From JBGTIS01 sp041745535 (GTDB taxonomy: Bacteria > Bacteroidota > Bacteroidia > Cytophagales > Cyclobacteriaceae), in NCBI GenBank assembly GCA_041745535.1, contig JBGTIS010000171.1, positions 1 to 64,000 on the forward strand: 64,000 nucleotides of DNA, in the 5' to 3' direction. The position numbers and the translations under genes were made by a program. Shown here one piece after another: positions 17,033-26,634 of the stretch (position 1 is the stretch's first letter; the number at the start of each line of letters is the position of its first letter). The notes beneath the pieces are model-generated. The model did no database searches and was not told the DNA's origin. It was given only the letters and a program-made list of their open reading frames with translations.

Positions 17033-17380
17033 TTAATAAAATGCATCCTTAAAATGTTTAATGTTTACAGAAGATGTCATTTCAACCGCAATCACGTCAA
17101 AGCGAATATTGTGTGGCCAGTTAATTTGATGGATGTAATGATCGGCAGCTTCAATAATTAGGGTAGCCTTTTTGGCATCTACCGCTTCTTCAGGGAAACC
17201 ATAATGGTTACGGCTTCTGGCTTTTACTTCTACAAAAACCAAACAATTGTCTTTTTGAACAATCAAGTCAACTTCCGCCTTTTTGTAACGATAGTTTTTC
17301 TCTATAATAGTATAATGCCGCGCTTCCAGGTACAGGGCAGCCAGATTTTCACCCCGCTCACCCGTAGTTTTTTTATCCAT
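17033..17380 (-). CDS. YraN/UPF0102 family endonuclease-like protein
   Basis: The 115-residue protein has the UPF0102 hallmarks: GERGENLAALYLEARHYTII at 7-26, the restriction-endonuclease-like core KKAEVDLIVQKDNCLVFVEV with E-x-D and E-V-K residues around 39-53, and VEVKARSR. The fold is that of Holliday-junction-resolvase-like nucleases, but the role of the family is not settled. It converges on atpC and is divergent from lipB. Confidence 0.9.
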   Translation of the reverse strand: MDKKTTGERGENLAALYLEARHYTIIEKNYRYKKAEVDLIVQKDNCLVFVEVKARSRNHYGFPEEAVDAKKATLIIEAADHYIHQINWPHNIRFDVIAVEMTSSVNIKHFKDAFY

Positions 17381-17475
17381 AAATCCTATTTTTCGTACAA
17401 CAACTGAACCGGAAAAGCACCGTTTACCATTATTAAACCCGCAAACATTTTAATAATTTTCCGGAAAGGTAAATC

Positions 17476-18207
17476 ATGCATACCATACGTAACCATCAGG
17501 TAGAGTTTCAGCAGTTGGGGCTTATAAACTATAAAAAAGCCTGGGATTATCAGGAAAACCTGCTGAAGACTATAGTGGATCAGAAAATCAGTAACCGAAA
17601 AAATCCTGATCACCAGAAACCTACCGCTAATTTTCTTTTGTTTTGCCAGCATCCGCATGTGTTTACTTTAGGAAAAAGCGGAAAAGCGGAAAATTTACTG
17701 CTTAATGAAACAGGACTTCAGGCAAAAAAAGCTTCTTTTTATAAAATCAACCGTGGTGGCGATGTAACCTACCATGGCCCAGGCCAAATTGTAGGCTATC
17801 CTATTTTAGATCTGGATAACTTTTTTACCGACATCCATAAATATTTAAGAACACTGGAAGAAGCCGTAATTATGACTTTGGGTGCCTATGGTGTGGCAAG
17901 TGGACGCATTGATGGCCTAACCGGTGTGTGGATTGATCATGAAAAACAGGAAAATCCTCGAAAAATTTGCGCTATTGGGGTAAAAGCCAGTCGATGGGTA
18001 ACCATGCACGGCTTTGCCTTTAATGTGAGTACCGACCTGAATTATTTTAATTATATTATTCCCTGCGGTATTCGCGATAAAGCCGTAACTTCTCTGGAAA
18101 AAGAATTAGGTTATACACCTGATATCGACAAGGTAGAACAAAAATTAAAAGATGCTCTGGTAAAGCTATTTGATATGCGACTTACTACTTCTGCCCCGAC
18201 CCTATAA
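17476..18207 (+). CDS. lipB: Lipoyl(octanoyl) transferase
   Basis: The 243-residue LipB moves octanoate from acyl carrier protein to lipoyl domains, the first step of protein lipoylation. The signature RGGDVTYHGPGQIVGYPI lies near residues 95-112. The catalytic lysine is in KICAIGVKASRW and the catalytic cysteine in YIIPCGIRDKAVTSL. An N-terminal insert (about 25 residues, NRKNPDHQKPT) is longer than in E. coli, as is normal in this phylum. The partner lipA is at 29.7 kb, not adjacent. Confidence 0.95.
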   Translation: MHTIRNHQVEFQQLGLINYKKAWDYQENLLKTIVDQKISNRKNPDHQKPTANFLLFCQHPHVFTLGKSGKAENLLLNETGLQAKKASFYKINRGGDVTYHGPGQIVGYPILDLDNFFTDIHKYLRTLEEAVIMTLGAYGVASGRIDGLTGVWIDHEKQENPRKICAIGVKASRWVTMHGFAFNVSTDLNYFNYIIPCGIRDKAVTSLEKELGYTPDIDKVEQKLKDALVKLFDMRLTTSAPTL

Positions 18208-18227
18208 AGCAAATTAGCTTGGAATTC

Positions 18228-19079
18228 TTATAACAAGTTTTCGCTTTCACCATCTATCACATCGAGTAAATCTTTTATTTCCTCTACCTTATCCTGATCG
18301 CCCAGTTTTTCAAAAGTGATCACCAGGTTACGCAAAACCCTACGGATGATGTCGACGTTTTCGCAAGGCTGGTAAAAAGTATCGGAAGGTATTAGCCTGA
18401 GCTGTGAAATATAGTTATCGATATCGGATCTGGAAAAGATTAACCCGCGGTTAAAAACATTAATATAAAACTGGTTGGTATCTGATTTATAAGTCAAAAT
18501 AAACAAATTGGGCAAATTAACCCCATATACCGGCAGCTTAAGCCGCTGAGCTACCAGCATATAAATTACACAAAGAGAAATTGGATTGCCTTTTTTACTA
18601 TCTAATACTACATTAATCATGGAGTTTCCAGGTGAATGAAAGTTTTTCGCATTGGCACCAAACTTCAGCTTACTGAAAAATACGCTGTTCAGAATTTTAA
18701 TCTGATCAAGTGGATGGGCATCGCTTTTAAATTCCAGCCAGGCCTCATAATATATTTGTTCCAGCATTTTTTTAATGTCAGAAAAGGCCAAATCCGGATA
18801 CTGATAGGTGGCAACCAGCCACATGCCTTCCAGTAAATCTTGCTGGTCGGTATTATACCATTCTACCAGCCTGTTTCCTAATAAATCAAATTGTAAAGTA
18901 TGGATAATTTCCTCTATGCGTCTTTGTACCAGAGGATTGAAATTAGATTCCCATTCTTTTTCCAGGTAGGGAATTACCAAATCGCCAAAAGAAATAATTT
19001 TCCCTTCAACCTGCTCCAGCACTTCAGGATCTTCGTCATCCAGCAAAGTTAATAATGCTTTAATTTCTCTATCGTTCAT
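18228..19079 (-). CDS. SirB1/transglutaminase-like family protein
   Basis: The 283-residue protein has an N-terminal helical HEAT-like part (residues 1-110) and a transglutaminase-like core around 130-220 with KKGNPISLCVIYMLVAQRLK and LPVYGVNLPNLFIL, the signature of the SirB1 family. The Cys in ISLCVIY matches the expected catalytic position. The role of the family is not established. The gene converges on lipB with 20 bp between stops. Confidence 0.85.
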   Translation of the reverse strand: MNDREIKALLTLLDDEDPEVLEQVEGKIISFGDLVIPYLEKEWESNFNPLVQRRIEEIIHTLQFDLLGNRLVEWYNTDQQDLLEGMWLVATYQYPDLAFSDIKKMLEQIYYEAWLEFKSDAHPLDQIKILNSVFFSKLKFGANAKNFHSPGNSMINVVLDSKKGNPISLCVIYMLVAQRLKLPVYGVNLPNLFILTYKSDTNQFYINVFNRGLIFSRSDIDNYISQLRLIPSDTFYQPCENVDIIRRVLRNLVITFEKLGDQDKVEEIKDLLDVIDGESENLL

Positions 19080-19262
19080 ATATTTACCTTTACCCTTGAA
19101 AATTATAACTGAAAGTTTACCAGGAAATAAAAAGATAAGACCTGATTATTGATTAACGAAAGAAACAGCCAATGAAATTGTTGTACTACCTTTTAATGTA
19201 AAATAAAAGATTTCAGCACAAAATAAAATATTATGTTTAAATTTATTATTTAAATAATAATA

Positions 19263-20183
19263 TTATTCTTCATCCTCAATTTTATCCTTCCCGCCAAATA
19301 AAGAGAAGTGCACATAGCGTTTTGGGTTTTCACGAAGGTCAATCAGCAGTCTGTCTAAATCCTCTGCTGATCGGCTGAGGTTATTATACAGAGAGTCATC
19401 GTTAGCAAGTTTGCCCATGGTACCTTCCCCTTCTTTAATTTTATCAAAGGTATCCTGCAGGGTTTTTAAAGTAGCATTGGTTTGCGCAAGGGTATTGGCC
19501 AATTGCAACGTACTCAAACTGTCAGCTACCTTGTCGAATTTAGCGAGTAAAGGTTTTAAGCCCGTTTCTTCATCGGCAAGTGTGGTGGTAATAGCATTCA
19601 GGTTCCTGGTAATTCCACTAATATCCCGCTGATTTTTATCTATCAGCATTACTATTCCAGACAAAATACTATCTAAACGCATTTTGGTGCTGCCAAAATC
19701 AACCAATGCCGTGTTTACAATTGATATGGTAGACTTAATGCTATCGGCCAGCGGCAGCGCGGTTGCTTTTAGTTCGCTGGTAATATCCTGGCTCAGATCA
19801 GCATTCAGCGTGTCGCCGGGCGACATAGGATTGGCAAGATCGCCTACTTCCAGAGCGATTACCTTATTTCCTAAAAGGTCGCTGCTGCGCAATACAGCGG
19901 TAGCATCTTTTCCCAGAATAAGGTCTTTATCAATATCAAAGCTTACCAGAATTTTATTATTCTTTTCCTGTAGAATCCGGATAGCGCTTACCCGGCCTAC
20001 CGGATAGCCACTTATGGTGATAGGATTGGATACACTCAACCCTTCAATTTCATTATAAATTACATAGTACTCGTTTACAGGGGAAAAAAAATCTATGCCT
20101 TTTAAAAATCGGACACCGAAATACAGGATAATTCCGGCAACTATAGCTAGTACGGCTATTTTAGCTTCTTTAGAAAATTTCAC
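19263..20183 (-). CDS. MlaD/MCE-family phospholipid transport protein
   Basis: The 306-residue protein has one N-terminal membrane helix (residues 7-26) followed by the MCE domain at about 37-115 (YVIYNEIEGLSVSNPITISG, GYPVGRVSAIRI) and a long, mostly helical C-terminal part (170-280) that would form a coiled coil. MCE proteins form hexameric rings that carry lipids between membranes. The permease and ATPase genes are not next to it here. The amidase gene lies upstream on the same strand, 72 bp away. Confidence 0.9.
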   Translation of the reverse strand: MKFSKEAKIAVLAIVAGIILYFGVRFLKGIDFFSPVNEYYVIYNEIEGLSVSNPITISGYPVGRVSAIRILQEKNNKILVSFDIDKDLILGKDATAVLRSSDLLGNKVIALEVGDLANPMSPGDTLNADLSQDITSELKATALPLADSIKSTISIVNTALVDFGSTKMRLDSILSGIVMLIDKNQRDISGITRNLNAITTTLADEETGLKPLLAKFDKVADSLSTLQLANTLAQTNATLKTLQDTFDKIKEGEGTMGKLANDDSLYNNLSRSAEDLDRLLIDLRENPKRYVHFSLFGGKDKIEDEE

Positions 20184-20255
20184 TTAGCGTTTGTTATGTT
20201 TAATCTAGGTTCTTAATAATTGATATACTGATCTTACGGGTTTTTGTTTTAAGAA

Positions 20256-21041
20256 TTAGTTCATGGCCTCAATTTCCTGCTTGTAATCGCGAAATGCCCT
20301 GAATATGGCAGAAGCAATATAAATCTGCCCCTTTTTATCATTAAGAAACCGCTCTTCTTCCTCGTTGCTCAGGTAACCCACTTCTGTCAGAATACTGGGC
20401 ATGGTAGTTCGCCACAGTACCCAAAATCCGGCCTGCCGTACCCCCCGGCTTCGCCTGCCTACACGGTTCTTAAACTGTGATTCTACTTTTTCAGCCAATT
20501 TCAGGCTATTCACCTGATAGGCATTCTGGTACAAAGAAAATAAAATGTGCGATTCAGGCGATTTCGGATCGAAACCTTCATAGGTTTCCTCATAGTTTTC
20601 TTCCATCAAAATTACAGAGTTCTCCCGTTTGGCAATTTCCAAATTTCCTTCAAAAGTATGAGGCCCCATAATATAATTTTCCGTACCTTTTACTGATTTA
20701 TCGTGCCAGGCATTAGCATGTATGGAAATAAATACATCAGCATCATTTTTATTTGCTATAGCAGCGCGTTGGTCTAGTGGAATAAAAGTGTCGTCGGTGC
20801 GGGTGTAAATAACTTCTACGTCGCTCATATTTTCTTCAATAATGCGACCTAATTGCAGCGCGATACTTAAAGTTATGTTTTTTTCTTTTGAAAAAACGCC
20901 GTGTGTGCCCGGATCTTTTCCTCCATGCCCGGCATCTATTACAACTTTTTTAACACGGTATTGCTTTATACTACTCGCATCGAAGGCACCTGAGAGCCCT
21001 ATAACTGCCAAGCCAGTACATATGATAATTAATTTTTTCAC
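20256..21041 (-). CDS. N-acetylmuramoyl-L-alanine amidase (AmiC type)
   Basis: The 261-residue periplasmic amidase cuts the bond between muramic acid and the stem peptide. It has a signal peptide (residues 1-20) and the Amidase_3 domain with VVIDAGHGGKDPGTHG (first zinc His), DVFISIHANAW (second His) and ILTEVGYLSNEEEE (catalytic Glu). The start is GTG at 21041, only 10 bp from the lptD ATG on the other strand. It is probably cotranscribed with the MCE gene downstream. Confidence 0.93.
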   Translation of the reverse strand: MKKLIIICTGLAVIGLSGAFDASSIKQYRVKKVVIDAGHGGKDPGTHGVFSKEKNITLSIALQLGRIIEENMSDVEVIYTRTDDTFIPLDQRAAIANKNDADVFISIHANAWHDKSVKGTENYIMGPHTFEGNLEIAKRENSVILMEENYEETYEGFDPKSPESHILFSLYQNAYQVNSLKLAEKVESQFKNRVGRRSRGVRQAGFWVLWRTTMPSILTEVGYLSNEEEERFLNDKKGQIYIASAIFRAFRDYKQEIEAMN

Positions 21042-21051
21042 GTTACTTCAA

Positions 21052-23889
21052 ATGTTAAAGCTTAAAGCAATAATTTTGCACAAAATTGTTATTTTTTATG
21101 GAAAACTGAAAAAACTACCATTGTATTATCTTAGTCGTTTAATTTTTATACTTTTTTCGCTCATAGTAAGCATTGGACTCAAAGCCCAGGAAATAAAAAT
21201 TTCTGGTCAGCTTCCGGACAGCACGGCTATGGATACTATTCCTTTGCCTGATACCATAGTAACCGATTCTACGCTTCGGGCCGATTCCTTAAAAACTAAA
21301 AAACCTCAGGGTGATATAGAAACTGCTATCCAATACAATGCTAAAGATTCCATGCACTTCGATATTCCCCATCAGATTGTGTATTTGTACGGTAGCGCGA
21401 AAATAACGTATGGAGAAATAGAACTGGAAGCAGAAGAAATACAAATCGACTGGGTGCATAACATGCTTACTGCCAAAGGCGGTATCGATTCGGTAGGCAA
21501 GCCAATGGGGCAGCCTGTGTTTAAGGATGGGGCTGAGACTTTTGAAACTGAAAACATCAAATATAATTTCAAAACCAGAAAAGCGTATATCACTGGCGTA
21601 ACTACCAAACAAGATGAAGGATTGGTATACGGAAAAACGGTAAAAAAGAACGAGAAAAATGAAGTCTTCATCAAAGATGGCTGGTATACTACCTGCGAAT
21701 GCGAGCCAGGCGAAAAGCCTGACCTGTACATCAAATCCAGTAAACTGAAGCTCATTCCTAAAGATAAAGTAATTGCCGGTCCTTTCCACCTGGTAATTGC
21801 CGATGTACCTACTCCACTAGGATTGCCTTTCGGATTATTCCCAATGCCACGCCGGCAGAATTCCGGAATTATTGTACCTGCCTATGGTGAAGAAAGAAAC
21901 CGGGGATTTTTTCTGCGCGACGGGGGTTATTATTTCGATATCAATGATAATGTGAACCTGACTTTGCTTGGGGAAATTTATTCGAAAGGCAGTTATGGAT
22001 TCGGCATTCAGTCGCAATATTATAAGCGGTATGCCTACCGAGGTAATCTTAATTTTCGGTTCAACCGGCAGAAACTAAATTCCGATAGCAACAATCCTCA
22101 GGATGTAAAAGATTTTACACTGGCTTATAGCCATCAGCCCCAAAGTACCGGCCGAAATTCACGCTATTCAGCTTCGGTTAACATAGCTACCAATACCTAT
22201 ACACAGAACAATCCGACCGGAAATATTGAGGATAACCTGCGAACTACACTAAGTTCAAATATGCAGTATTCGGTAACTTTTCCTAATAGTCCTTTTAATA
22301 TGTCGGTCAGTTTCAGGCATAACCAGAACCTGATTACCAAAGAAGTGAATGTTTCTTTACCCGAATTTTCGTTGGGTATGAACCGCATTTATCCTTTCCA
22401 GGGTAAATCCGGCACTGCCAATAATGTGTTTCAAAAAATTAGTGTGGGCTGGACGGCACAGGGTACCAACCGCATCAGCAACCGGATTTCTTTTAAGGCA
22501 CCTAACTTATCTTACGACGAGGTAATTCAGCCGGAAGGACCAGCCGACTCGGTAATTGCCTTTAACATGGCGAATTTACCTATATTGTTAGAAAACGCGC
22601 AAAATGGTATTCGCCACACAGTACCTATTTCCACATCTTTCAATTTGTTGAAATTTTTTACGGTATCTCCATCATTTAATTATGAAGAAATCTGGTACTT
22701 TAAAAAACTGGATTACACTTTTGTACCCGATAGCAACAAAGTGGCCTTTGACAGAATTAACGGATTTTCAAGAGCTTATTCTTATAATGCAAGTGCAGGA
22801 GTAAGCACCCGCTTGTATGGGTATTTTCCATTCAGGGGCGAGAAAGTACAAGCCATTCGCCATACCATTAACCCCACCTTGAGCATCGGGTACCGGCCCG
22901 ACTTTGGCGATGAAAAATATGGCTTTTACCAAAAGGTAAGAAAAGATAATGAAGTTGACATTAACCCGCAGTTTGGCACCGACAACAACGAAGTGCTTTT
23001 ATCCCGTTACACTGGGTTTCCGTATGGCTCTCCTTCGGCAGGAAAAAGTGGGGCTATTGGCTTCGGCATTACCAATCAGTTGGAGATGAAAGTAAAAAAT
23101 GAAAACGATACTACCGAAAACGCCGAAGCCACCAAAAAAATACCCATTCTGGAGCAGCTTTCCTTTAACGGAAGCTATAATTTTATGGCCGACTCTTTCA
23201 GGTTGTCTCCCATCAGCATTTCGGCCCGTACCCGCCTGCTTGATGGAAAAATTAACATCAGCGGATCGGCTTCGTTGGATCCATATGCCTATAATATAGA
23301 TAACAGGCAAGAGAGAGAAGGGTATATATTTCAATATAAGCAGGACCGGTATGCCTGGCAGGAGGGTCAGGGTATTGGCCGCATTACCAGCGCCAACTTA
23401 ACGTTAAGTACCAGCCTGAACCCCAAAGCCCGGGAAAAAGAGCAGGAAGAGAGAGAGGAAGAGGAAGCAAGCGGAAACTATACGGCAGAAGAACTGGCTT
23501 ATATAGATGCCACCCGTGACCAGTATATTGATTGGGACGTACCCTGGAATATCAGGCTGAACTATAGCATCAATTACAGGCGCAATATGTTAAGGACTAA
23601 GGAAAATCCTTCTTTCGGCGATTTTATATCTACCCATTCCGTATCGTTCAGTGGGGATGTGAGCCTTACTGAAAAATGGAAAATCAGTTACAATTCGGGG
23701 TACGACCTGAAAAGAAAGGAATTTACCATTACCAACCTGAATGTGCATAGGGATCTGGGTTGTTTCGAAATGAGCTTTAACTGGGTACCCTTCGGTCGAC
23801 TCACTTCCTATTCTTTCCAGGTAAATGTAAAATCGTCGCTACTGAAAGATTTGAAACTACAGCGGCGCAATTCATTCTACGACCGGTAG
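21052..23889 (+). CDS. lptD: LPS-assembly outer-membrane protein LptD-like
   Basis: I start at ATG 21052 (945 residues); the longer frame from 20842 would overlap the amidase and adds non-natural sequence. A signal peptide ends near KAQ46. An OstA-type jelly-roll follows at about 80-230 (LYGSAKITYGEIELEAEEIQ, KDGWYTTCECEPGEKPDLYI), then a long beta-barrel to the C terminus rich in alternating aromatic residues. LptD inserts lipopolysaccharide into the outer leaflet. Bacteroidota members are divergent but share the PLGLPFGLFPMPRRQNSGI block seen here. Confidence 0.9.
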   Translation: MLKLKAIILHKIVIFYGKLKKLPLYYLSRLIFILFSLIVSIGLKAQEIKISGQLPDSTAMDTIPLPDTIVTDSTLRADSLKTKKPQGDIETAIQYNAKDSMHFDIPHQIVYLYGSAKITYGEIELEAEEIQIDWVHNMLTAKGGIDSVGKPMGQPVFKDGAETFETENIKYNFKTRKAYITGVTTKQDEGLVYGKTVKKNEKNEVFIKDGWYTTCECEPGEKPDLYIKSSKLKLIPKDKVIAGPFHLVIADVPTPLGLPFGLFPMPRRQNSGIIVPAYGEERNRGFFLRDGGYYFDINDNVNLTLLGEIYSKGSYGFGIQSQYYKRYAYRGNLNFRFNRQKLNSDSNNPQDVKDFTLAYSHQPQSTGRNSRYSASVNIATNTYTQNNPTGNIEDNLRTTLSSNMQYSVTFPNSPFNMSVSFRHNQNLITKEVNVSLPEFSLGMNRIYPFQGKSGTANNVFQKISVGWTAQGTNRISNRISFKAPNLSYDEVIQPEGPADSVIAFNMANLPILLENAQNGIRHTVPISTSFNLLKFFTVSPSFNYEEIWYFKKLDYTFVPDSNKVAFDRINGFSRAYSYNASAGVSTRLYGYFPFRGEKVQAIRHTINPTLSIGYRPDFGDEKYGFYQKVRKDNEVDINPQFGTDNNEVLLSRYTGFPYGSPSAGKSGAIGFGITNQLEMKVKNENDTTENAEATKKIPILEQLSFNGSYNFMADSFRLSPISISARTRLLDGKINISGSASLDPYAYNIDNRQEREGYIFQYKQDRYAWQEGQGIGRITSANLTLSTSLNPKAREKEQEEREEEEASGNYTAEELAYIDATRDQYIDWDVPWNIRLNYSINYRRNMLRTKENPSFGDFISTHSVSFSGDVSLTEKWKISYNSGYDLKRKEFTITNLNVHRDLGCFEMSFNWVPFGRLTSYSFQVNVKSSLLKDLKLQRRNSFYDR

Positions 23890-24049
23890 TAAACGCATGT
23901 CCGGTTTTGTACAGTTATGTGCGAATCCGAACAAAAAACTCATATTATAATTTTTACATCTTTCTGATTATCAGTAATTTAAATTAAAGGCATATTAATT
24001 GGAAACTGGCATACTGGTCAATCTTCATTTATTTAACTTTCAAAAAGCC

Positions 24050-25063
24050 ATGATACCAACTAAATTTATCCTTTCTGTAAGCGTTCCGGTGCTGCTGCTT
24101 GTAATGAGCGATCTCACTACAGCCATTGGCGATCGTACAGAAACTACAACCACATCTATTCAAACCAAGGCAAAGTTTTCTGATGAACCCTATCTGGTAA
24201 AGACCTTCCAGCTATCGGGTAATGGTACCTTAAACGTTAAAACTTCAGGAGGAAGCATTGAAGTATCGGGACAGAAAACCAATGAAGTCCGGGTAGAAAT
24301 GTATGTGAAAAGCTCTTCGGCATGGAGCTTTTTTGGTAGCGATGATGATGAGGAAGTTGAAGAGAAATTAAAAGAAGATTACGAAATTAACATATCTCAA
24401 ACGGGAAATGCTGTTAATGCCACAGCCGAAAGAAAAAGCAGAGACTGGGGTTCTAATGGCTTAAGCATTTCATTTAAAGTAATTGTTCCGGAAGAAATAT
24501 CCAGTAATCTGAACACTAGTGGAGGTTCTATTACCCTGACTCAGGTAGAAGGCCAGCAAAGTATAAAAACCAGTGGCGGCAGTCTTAATATTGCCAACGT
24601 AACAGGTGATTTAGAAGGTAAAACCTCTGGCGGAAGCATTAATATTGATAATTTCAATGGAACGCTTCAGGCTCAAACCAGTGGTGGCTCTATCAAACTG
24701 GAAAATTCAGAGGGTGATTTGAGTGTTGGCACTTCAGGTGGCAGTATCCGATTGTATAATATTTCAGGCAGTATTGATGCAAGAACCAGCGGGGGCAGTA
24801 TTAATGCTGAAATTAATGAAATAGGGGATATGTTAAGTCTGAAAACCAGTGGCGGTAGTATCCATGCGGTAATTCCCAATGGCTTGGGGCTAGACCTGGA
24901 CCTAAGGGGTAATCGGGTAAATACTTCCCTGAGCGATTTCAGTGGCACATCTAAAAATAACGAAGTGCGGGGAACCGTAAACGGAGGCGGAATTCCGGTC
25001 AGTATGCATACTTCTGGCGGTTCAGTAACCCTTGATTATAAAGGTCAAGCTTCAGTTAATTAA
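24050..25063 (+). CDS. DUF4097-type secreted beta-repeat protein
   Basis: The likely start is ATG 24050 (MIPTKFILSVSVPVLLL, a signal peptide), giving 337 residues. The body repeats the motif TSGGS about nine times at 19-20 residue steps (KTSGGSIEVSG, NTSGGSITLTQ, KTSGGSINIDN, RTSGGSINAEI and so on), which should build a right-handed beta-solenoid. An acidic linker, GSDDDEEVEEKLKEDYE, separates the first repeat from the rest. The family is widespread in Bacteroidota and its function is unknown. Confidence 0.85.
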   Translation: MIPTKFILSVSVPVLLLVMSDLTTAIGDRTETTTTSIQTKAKFSDEPYLVKTFQLSGNGTLNVKTSGGSIEVSGQKTNEVRVEMYVKSSSAWSFFGSDDDEEVEEKLKEDYEINISQTGNAVNATAERKSRDWGSNGLSISFKVIVPEEISSNLNTSGGSITLTQVEGQQSIKTSGGSLNIANVTGDLEGKTSGGSINIDNFNGTLQAQTSGGSIKLENSEGDLSVGTSGGSIRLYNISGSIDARTSGGSINAEINEIGDMLSLKTSGGSIHAVIPNGLGLDLDLRGNRVNTSLSDFSGTSKNNEVRGTVNGGGIPVSMHTSGGSVTLDYKGQASVN

Positions 25064-25089
25064 TAATACCTCATAGTTACATTTTTTAG

Positions 25090-25145
25090 TGACTCTGCCA
25101 GACCAAACCATTCAGCAGGTTAGGTGAAGCAGAGTCATTTTTTTT
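25090..25145 (+). terminator. Terminator after the DUF4097 gene
   Basis: TGACTCTGC (25090-25098) pairs perfectly with GCAGAGTCA (25129-25137), followed by eight T. The 30-base loop is long but contains a smaller ACC/GGT pairing. Confidence 0.65.
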
Positions 25146-25239
25146 GCTGTTTATGCTAAAATGGAGCTTTGCTGTAAATCAGCACGGTAAAAATTAAGAT
25201 TGATCAATAGATAGCATAAACAAAAAACCATAGTTCTTA

Positions 25240-25259
25240 GTTATTAATTCAGTAATAAC
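25240..25259 (+). promoter_or_regulatory. Inverted repeat upstream of dps
   Basis: GTTATTA-ATTCAG-TAATAAC is a perfect 7-bp inverted repeat ending 15 bp before the dps start codon. It could be a repressor site or an RNA hairpin that hides the ribosome-binding region. Confidence 0.35.
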
Positions 25260-25274
25260 CAAAATTTGGTAACT

Positions 25275-25799
25275 ATGAATTATATAGGATTAGATAAGGA
25301 AAAAAGGCGATCAGTAGCAGGATCTTTGAACCAGATACTGGCCAATTATCATATTTATTACCAGAAATTAAGAAACTTTCACTGGAACATTAAAGGTGAA
25401 AATTTTTTCGATCTGCATATCAAATTTGAAGAGTTATACACTGATGCGCGCGATAAAATTGATGATATAGCCGAGCGCATTCGTGCTTTGGAAGAAACGC
25501 CAGTTAGCCTTTTGAAAGAGTACTTGAAAATGTCGGAAATAGAAGAAAAAGAAGGAACATTTACCGACCATGAAATGGTAAATGAAATTCTGGAAGACCA
25601 TAAAGTATTAATCAGCAACTATCGCGATGTACTGAAAAACGCTGACTCAGCCAACGATGAAGGCACTATTGACATGATGGGCGGTTTTTTAAGGCATCTG
25701 GAAAAAAACACCTGGATGCTGGCCGCCTGGGCTAACAGGACGGGAAATCCAAAGCAAAAAATAAGACATGTTGACCAGGAGGAAACCGCATTGTTGTAA
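25275..25799 (+). CDS. dps: Dps-family ferritin-like DNA-protection protein
   Basis: The ATG at 25275 gives a 174-residue protein (the TTG nine bases earlier is unlikely). It has the Dps ferroxidase pattern: NYHIYYQKLRNFHWNIKGEN (first H), FFDLHIKFEELYTDARDKID (H, D and E ligands), DDIAERIRALEETP. Dps dodecamers oxidise and store iron and protect DNA under stress. It is followed by a ferritin-like four-helix gene, and other stress genes lie within 3.5 kb. Confidence 0.93.
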   Translation: MNYIGLDKEKRRSVAGSLNQILANYHIYYQKLRNFHWNIKGENFFDLHIKFEELYTDARDKIDDIAERIRALEETPVSLLKEYLKMSEIEEKEGTFTDHEMVNEILEDHKVLISNYRDVLKNADSANDEGTIDMMGGFLRHLEKNTWMLAAWANRTGNPKQKIRHVDQEETALL

Positions 25800-25823
25800 T
25801 TAAACATCATTATAAACACTTTT

Positions 25824-25898
25824 ATCCCAAAAGTTTAAGTGCAGTCTATTATATACTTTTTTTGAGTAATAGACACAAACAACTTTTACTTTTGGGAT
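25824..25898. repeat. Nested inverted repeats between dps and the next gene
   Basis: The outer arms ATCCCAAAAGT (25824-25834) and ACTTTTGGGAT (25888-25898) match perfectly. The inner arms GTCTATTA (25844-25851) and TAATAGAC (25867-25874) also match, around a T-rich loop. The whole 75-bp block could fold into one long hairpin and may end dps transcription or control the following gene. Confidence 0.55.
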
Positions 25899-25920
25899 TA
25901 TACTTTAAACTATTCAAATT

Positions 25921-26400
25921 ATGGAAACGAAAAAATTGAATTTAGACGATCAGTTGCAGAAGTTGATGAAGACCAACCGCAACAGCATAGAAGTTTTAAA
26001 TAGGGCGTCACACAACGTGAACAACGATCCAATGTCAGTATTGTTCGGCCATTTGAAAGAGCAAAGAGAAAGTTTTGAAGCTACGTTGGAAGCACTAATA
26101 GAAGACCGTGGAGGCGAGGTACATAAAGAATCAGATACCAAGGGTTTGGCACATAAAATATGGACAGATGTACGTTCTATTTTGATTTATCGTAATGAAT
26201 ATGATATGCTGGACGAAGTACGCAAGGCGGAAACCGCGGCAAACGAAAATTTCACAGAATTACTTGCCTTACATGAGTTGCCTGAAAAATTTAAAGCATC
26301 TTTTGAAAGACAATCCAACATTGTAAAAGAAGATCTGAAGAAAATGGAGGAAATGCAGAAAGAATATTCTGAAAAATTAGGCATATCCTATAAACTGTAA
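25921..26400 (+). CDS. PA2169/DUF2383-type four-helix-bundle protein
   Basis: The 159-residue protein is almost wholly helical with the ferritin-like DUF2383 layout: helix one SIEVLNRASHNVNN, then FGHLKEQRESFEATLEALIE, and DVRSILIYRNEYDMLDEVRK and RQSNIVKEDLKKMEEMQKEY later. It has no signal peptide. The family is thought to be ferritin-like but its activity is unproven. The gene lies downstream of dps with a long hairpin between them and a terminator behind, suggesting joint but tunable expression under stress. Confidence 0.75.
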   Translation: METKKLNLDDQLQKLMKTNRNSIEVLNRASHNVNNDPMSVLFGHLKEQRESFEATLEALIEDRGGEVHKESDTKGLAHKIWTDVRSILIYRNEYDMLDEVRKAETAANENFTELLALHELPEKFKASFERQSNIVKEDLKKMEEMQKEYSEKLGISYKL

Positions 26401-26415
26401 CAGAACCCAGCAGAA

Positions 26416-26443
26416 AGTAAAACAGGCATACCTCTGTTTTACT
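26416..26443 (+). terminator. Terminator after the four-helix gene
   Basis: AGTAAAACAG (26416-26425) and CTGTTTTACT (26434-26443) form a perfect 10-bp stem with an 8-base loop, followed by a T-rich stretch. Confidence 0.65.
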
Positions 26444-26634
26444 TACTTTTGTTGCTCTATTCCCCACTAGAACAAAATTATGTGTTCTTTTACGAGAAAA
26501 ATTTTGTTAATGTAATAATATACCCCAATATTATTATTATAGGAATGGCAATCCTTATATATTTAAAAAATATATTAAGTAAGATTGCGTTTAGTAAAAT
26601 ACCGTAATCTGTTGAATTAAAAATAATTTTACCG

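Noticed and set aside
20842..21051. Longer lptD start
   Set aside because: The extra 70 codons overlap the amidase gene and have unnatural composition; a signal peptide follows the ATG at 21052.
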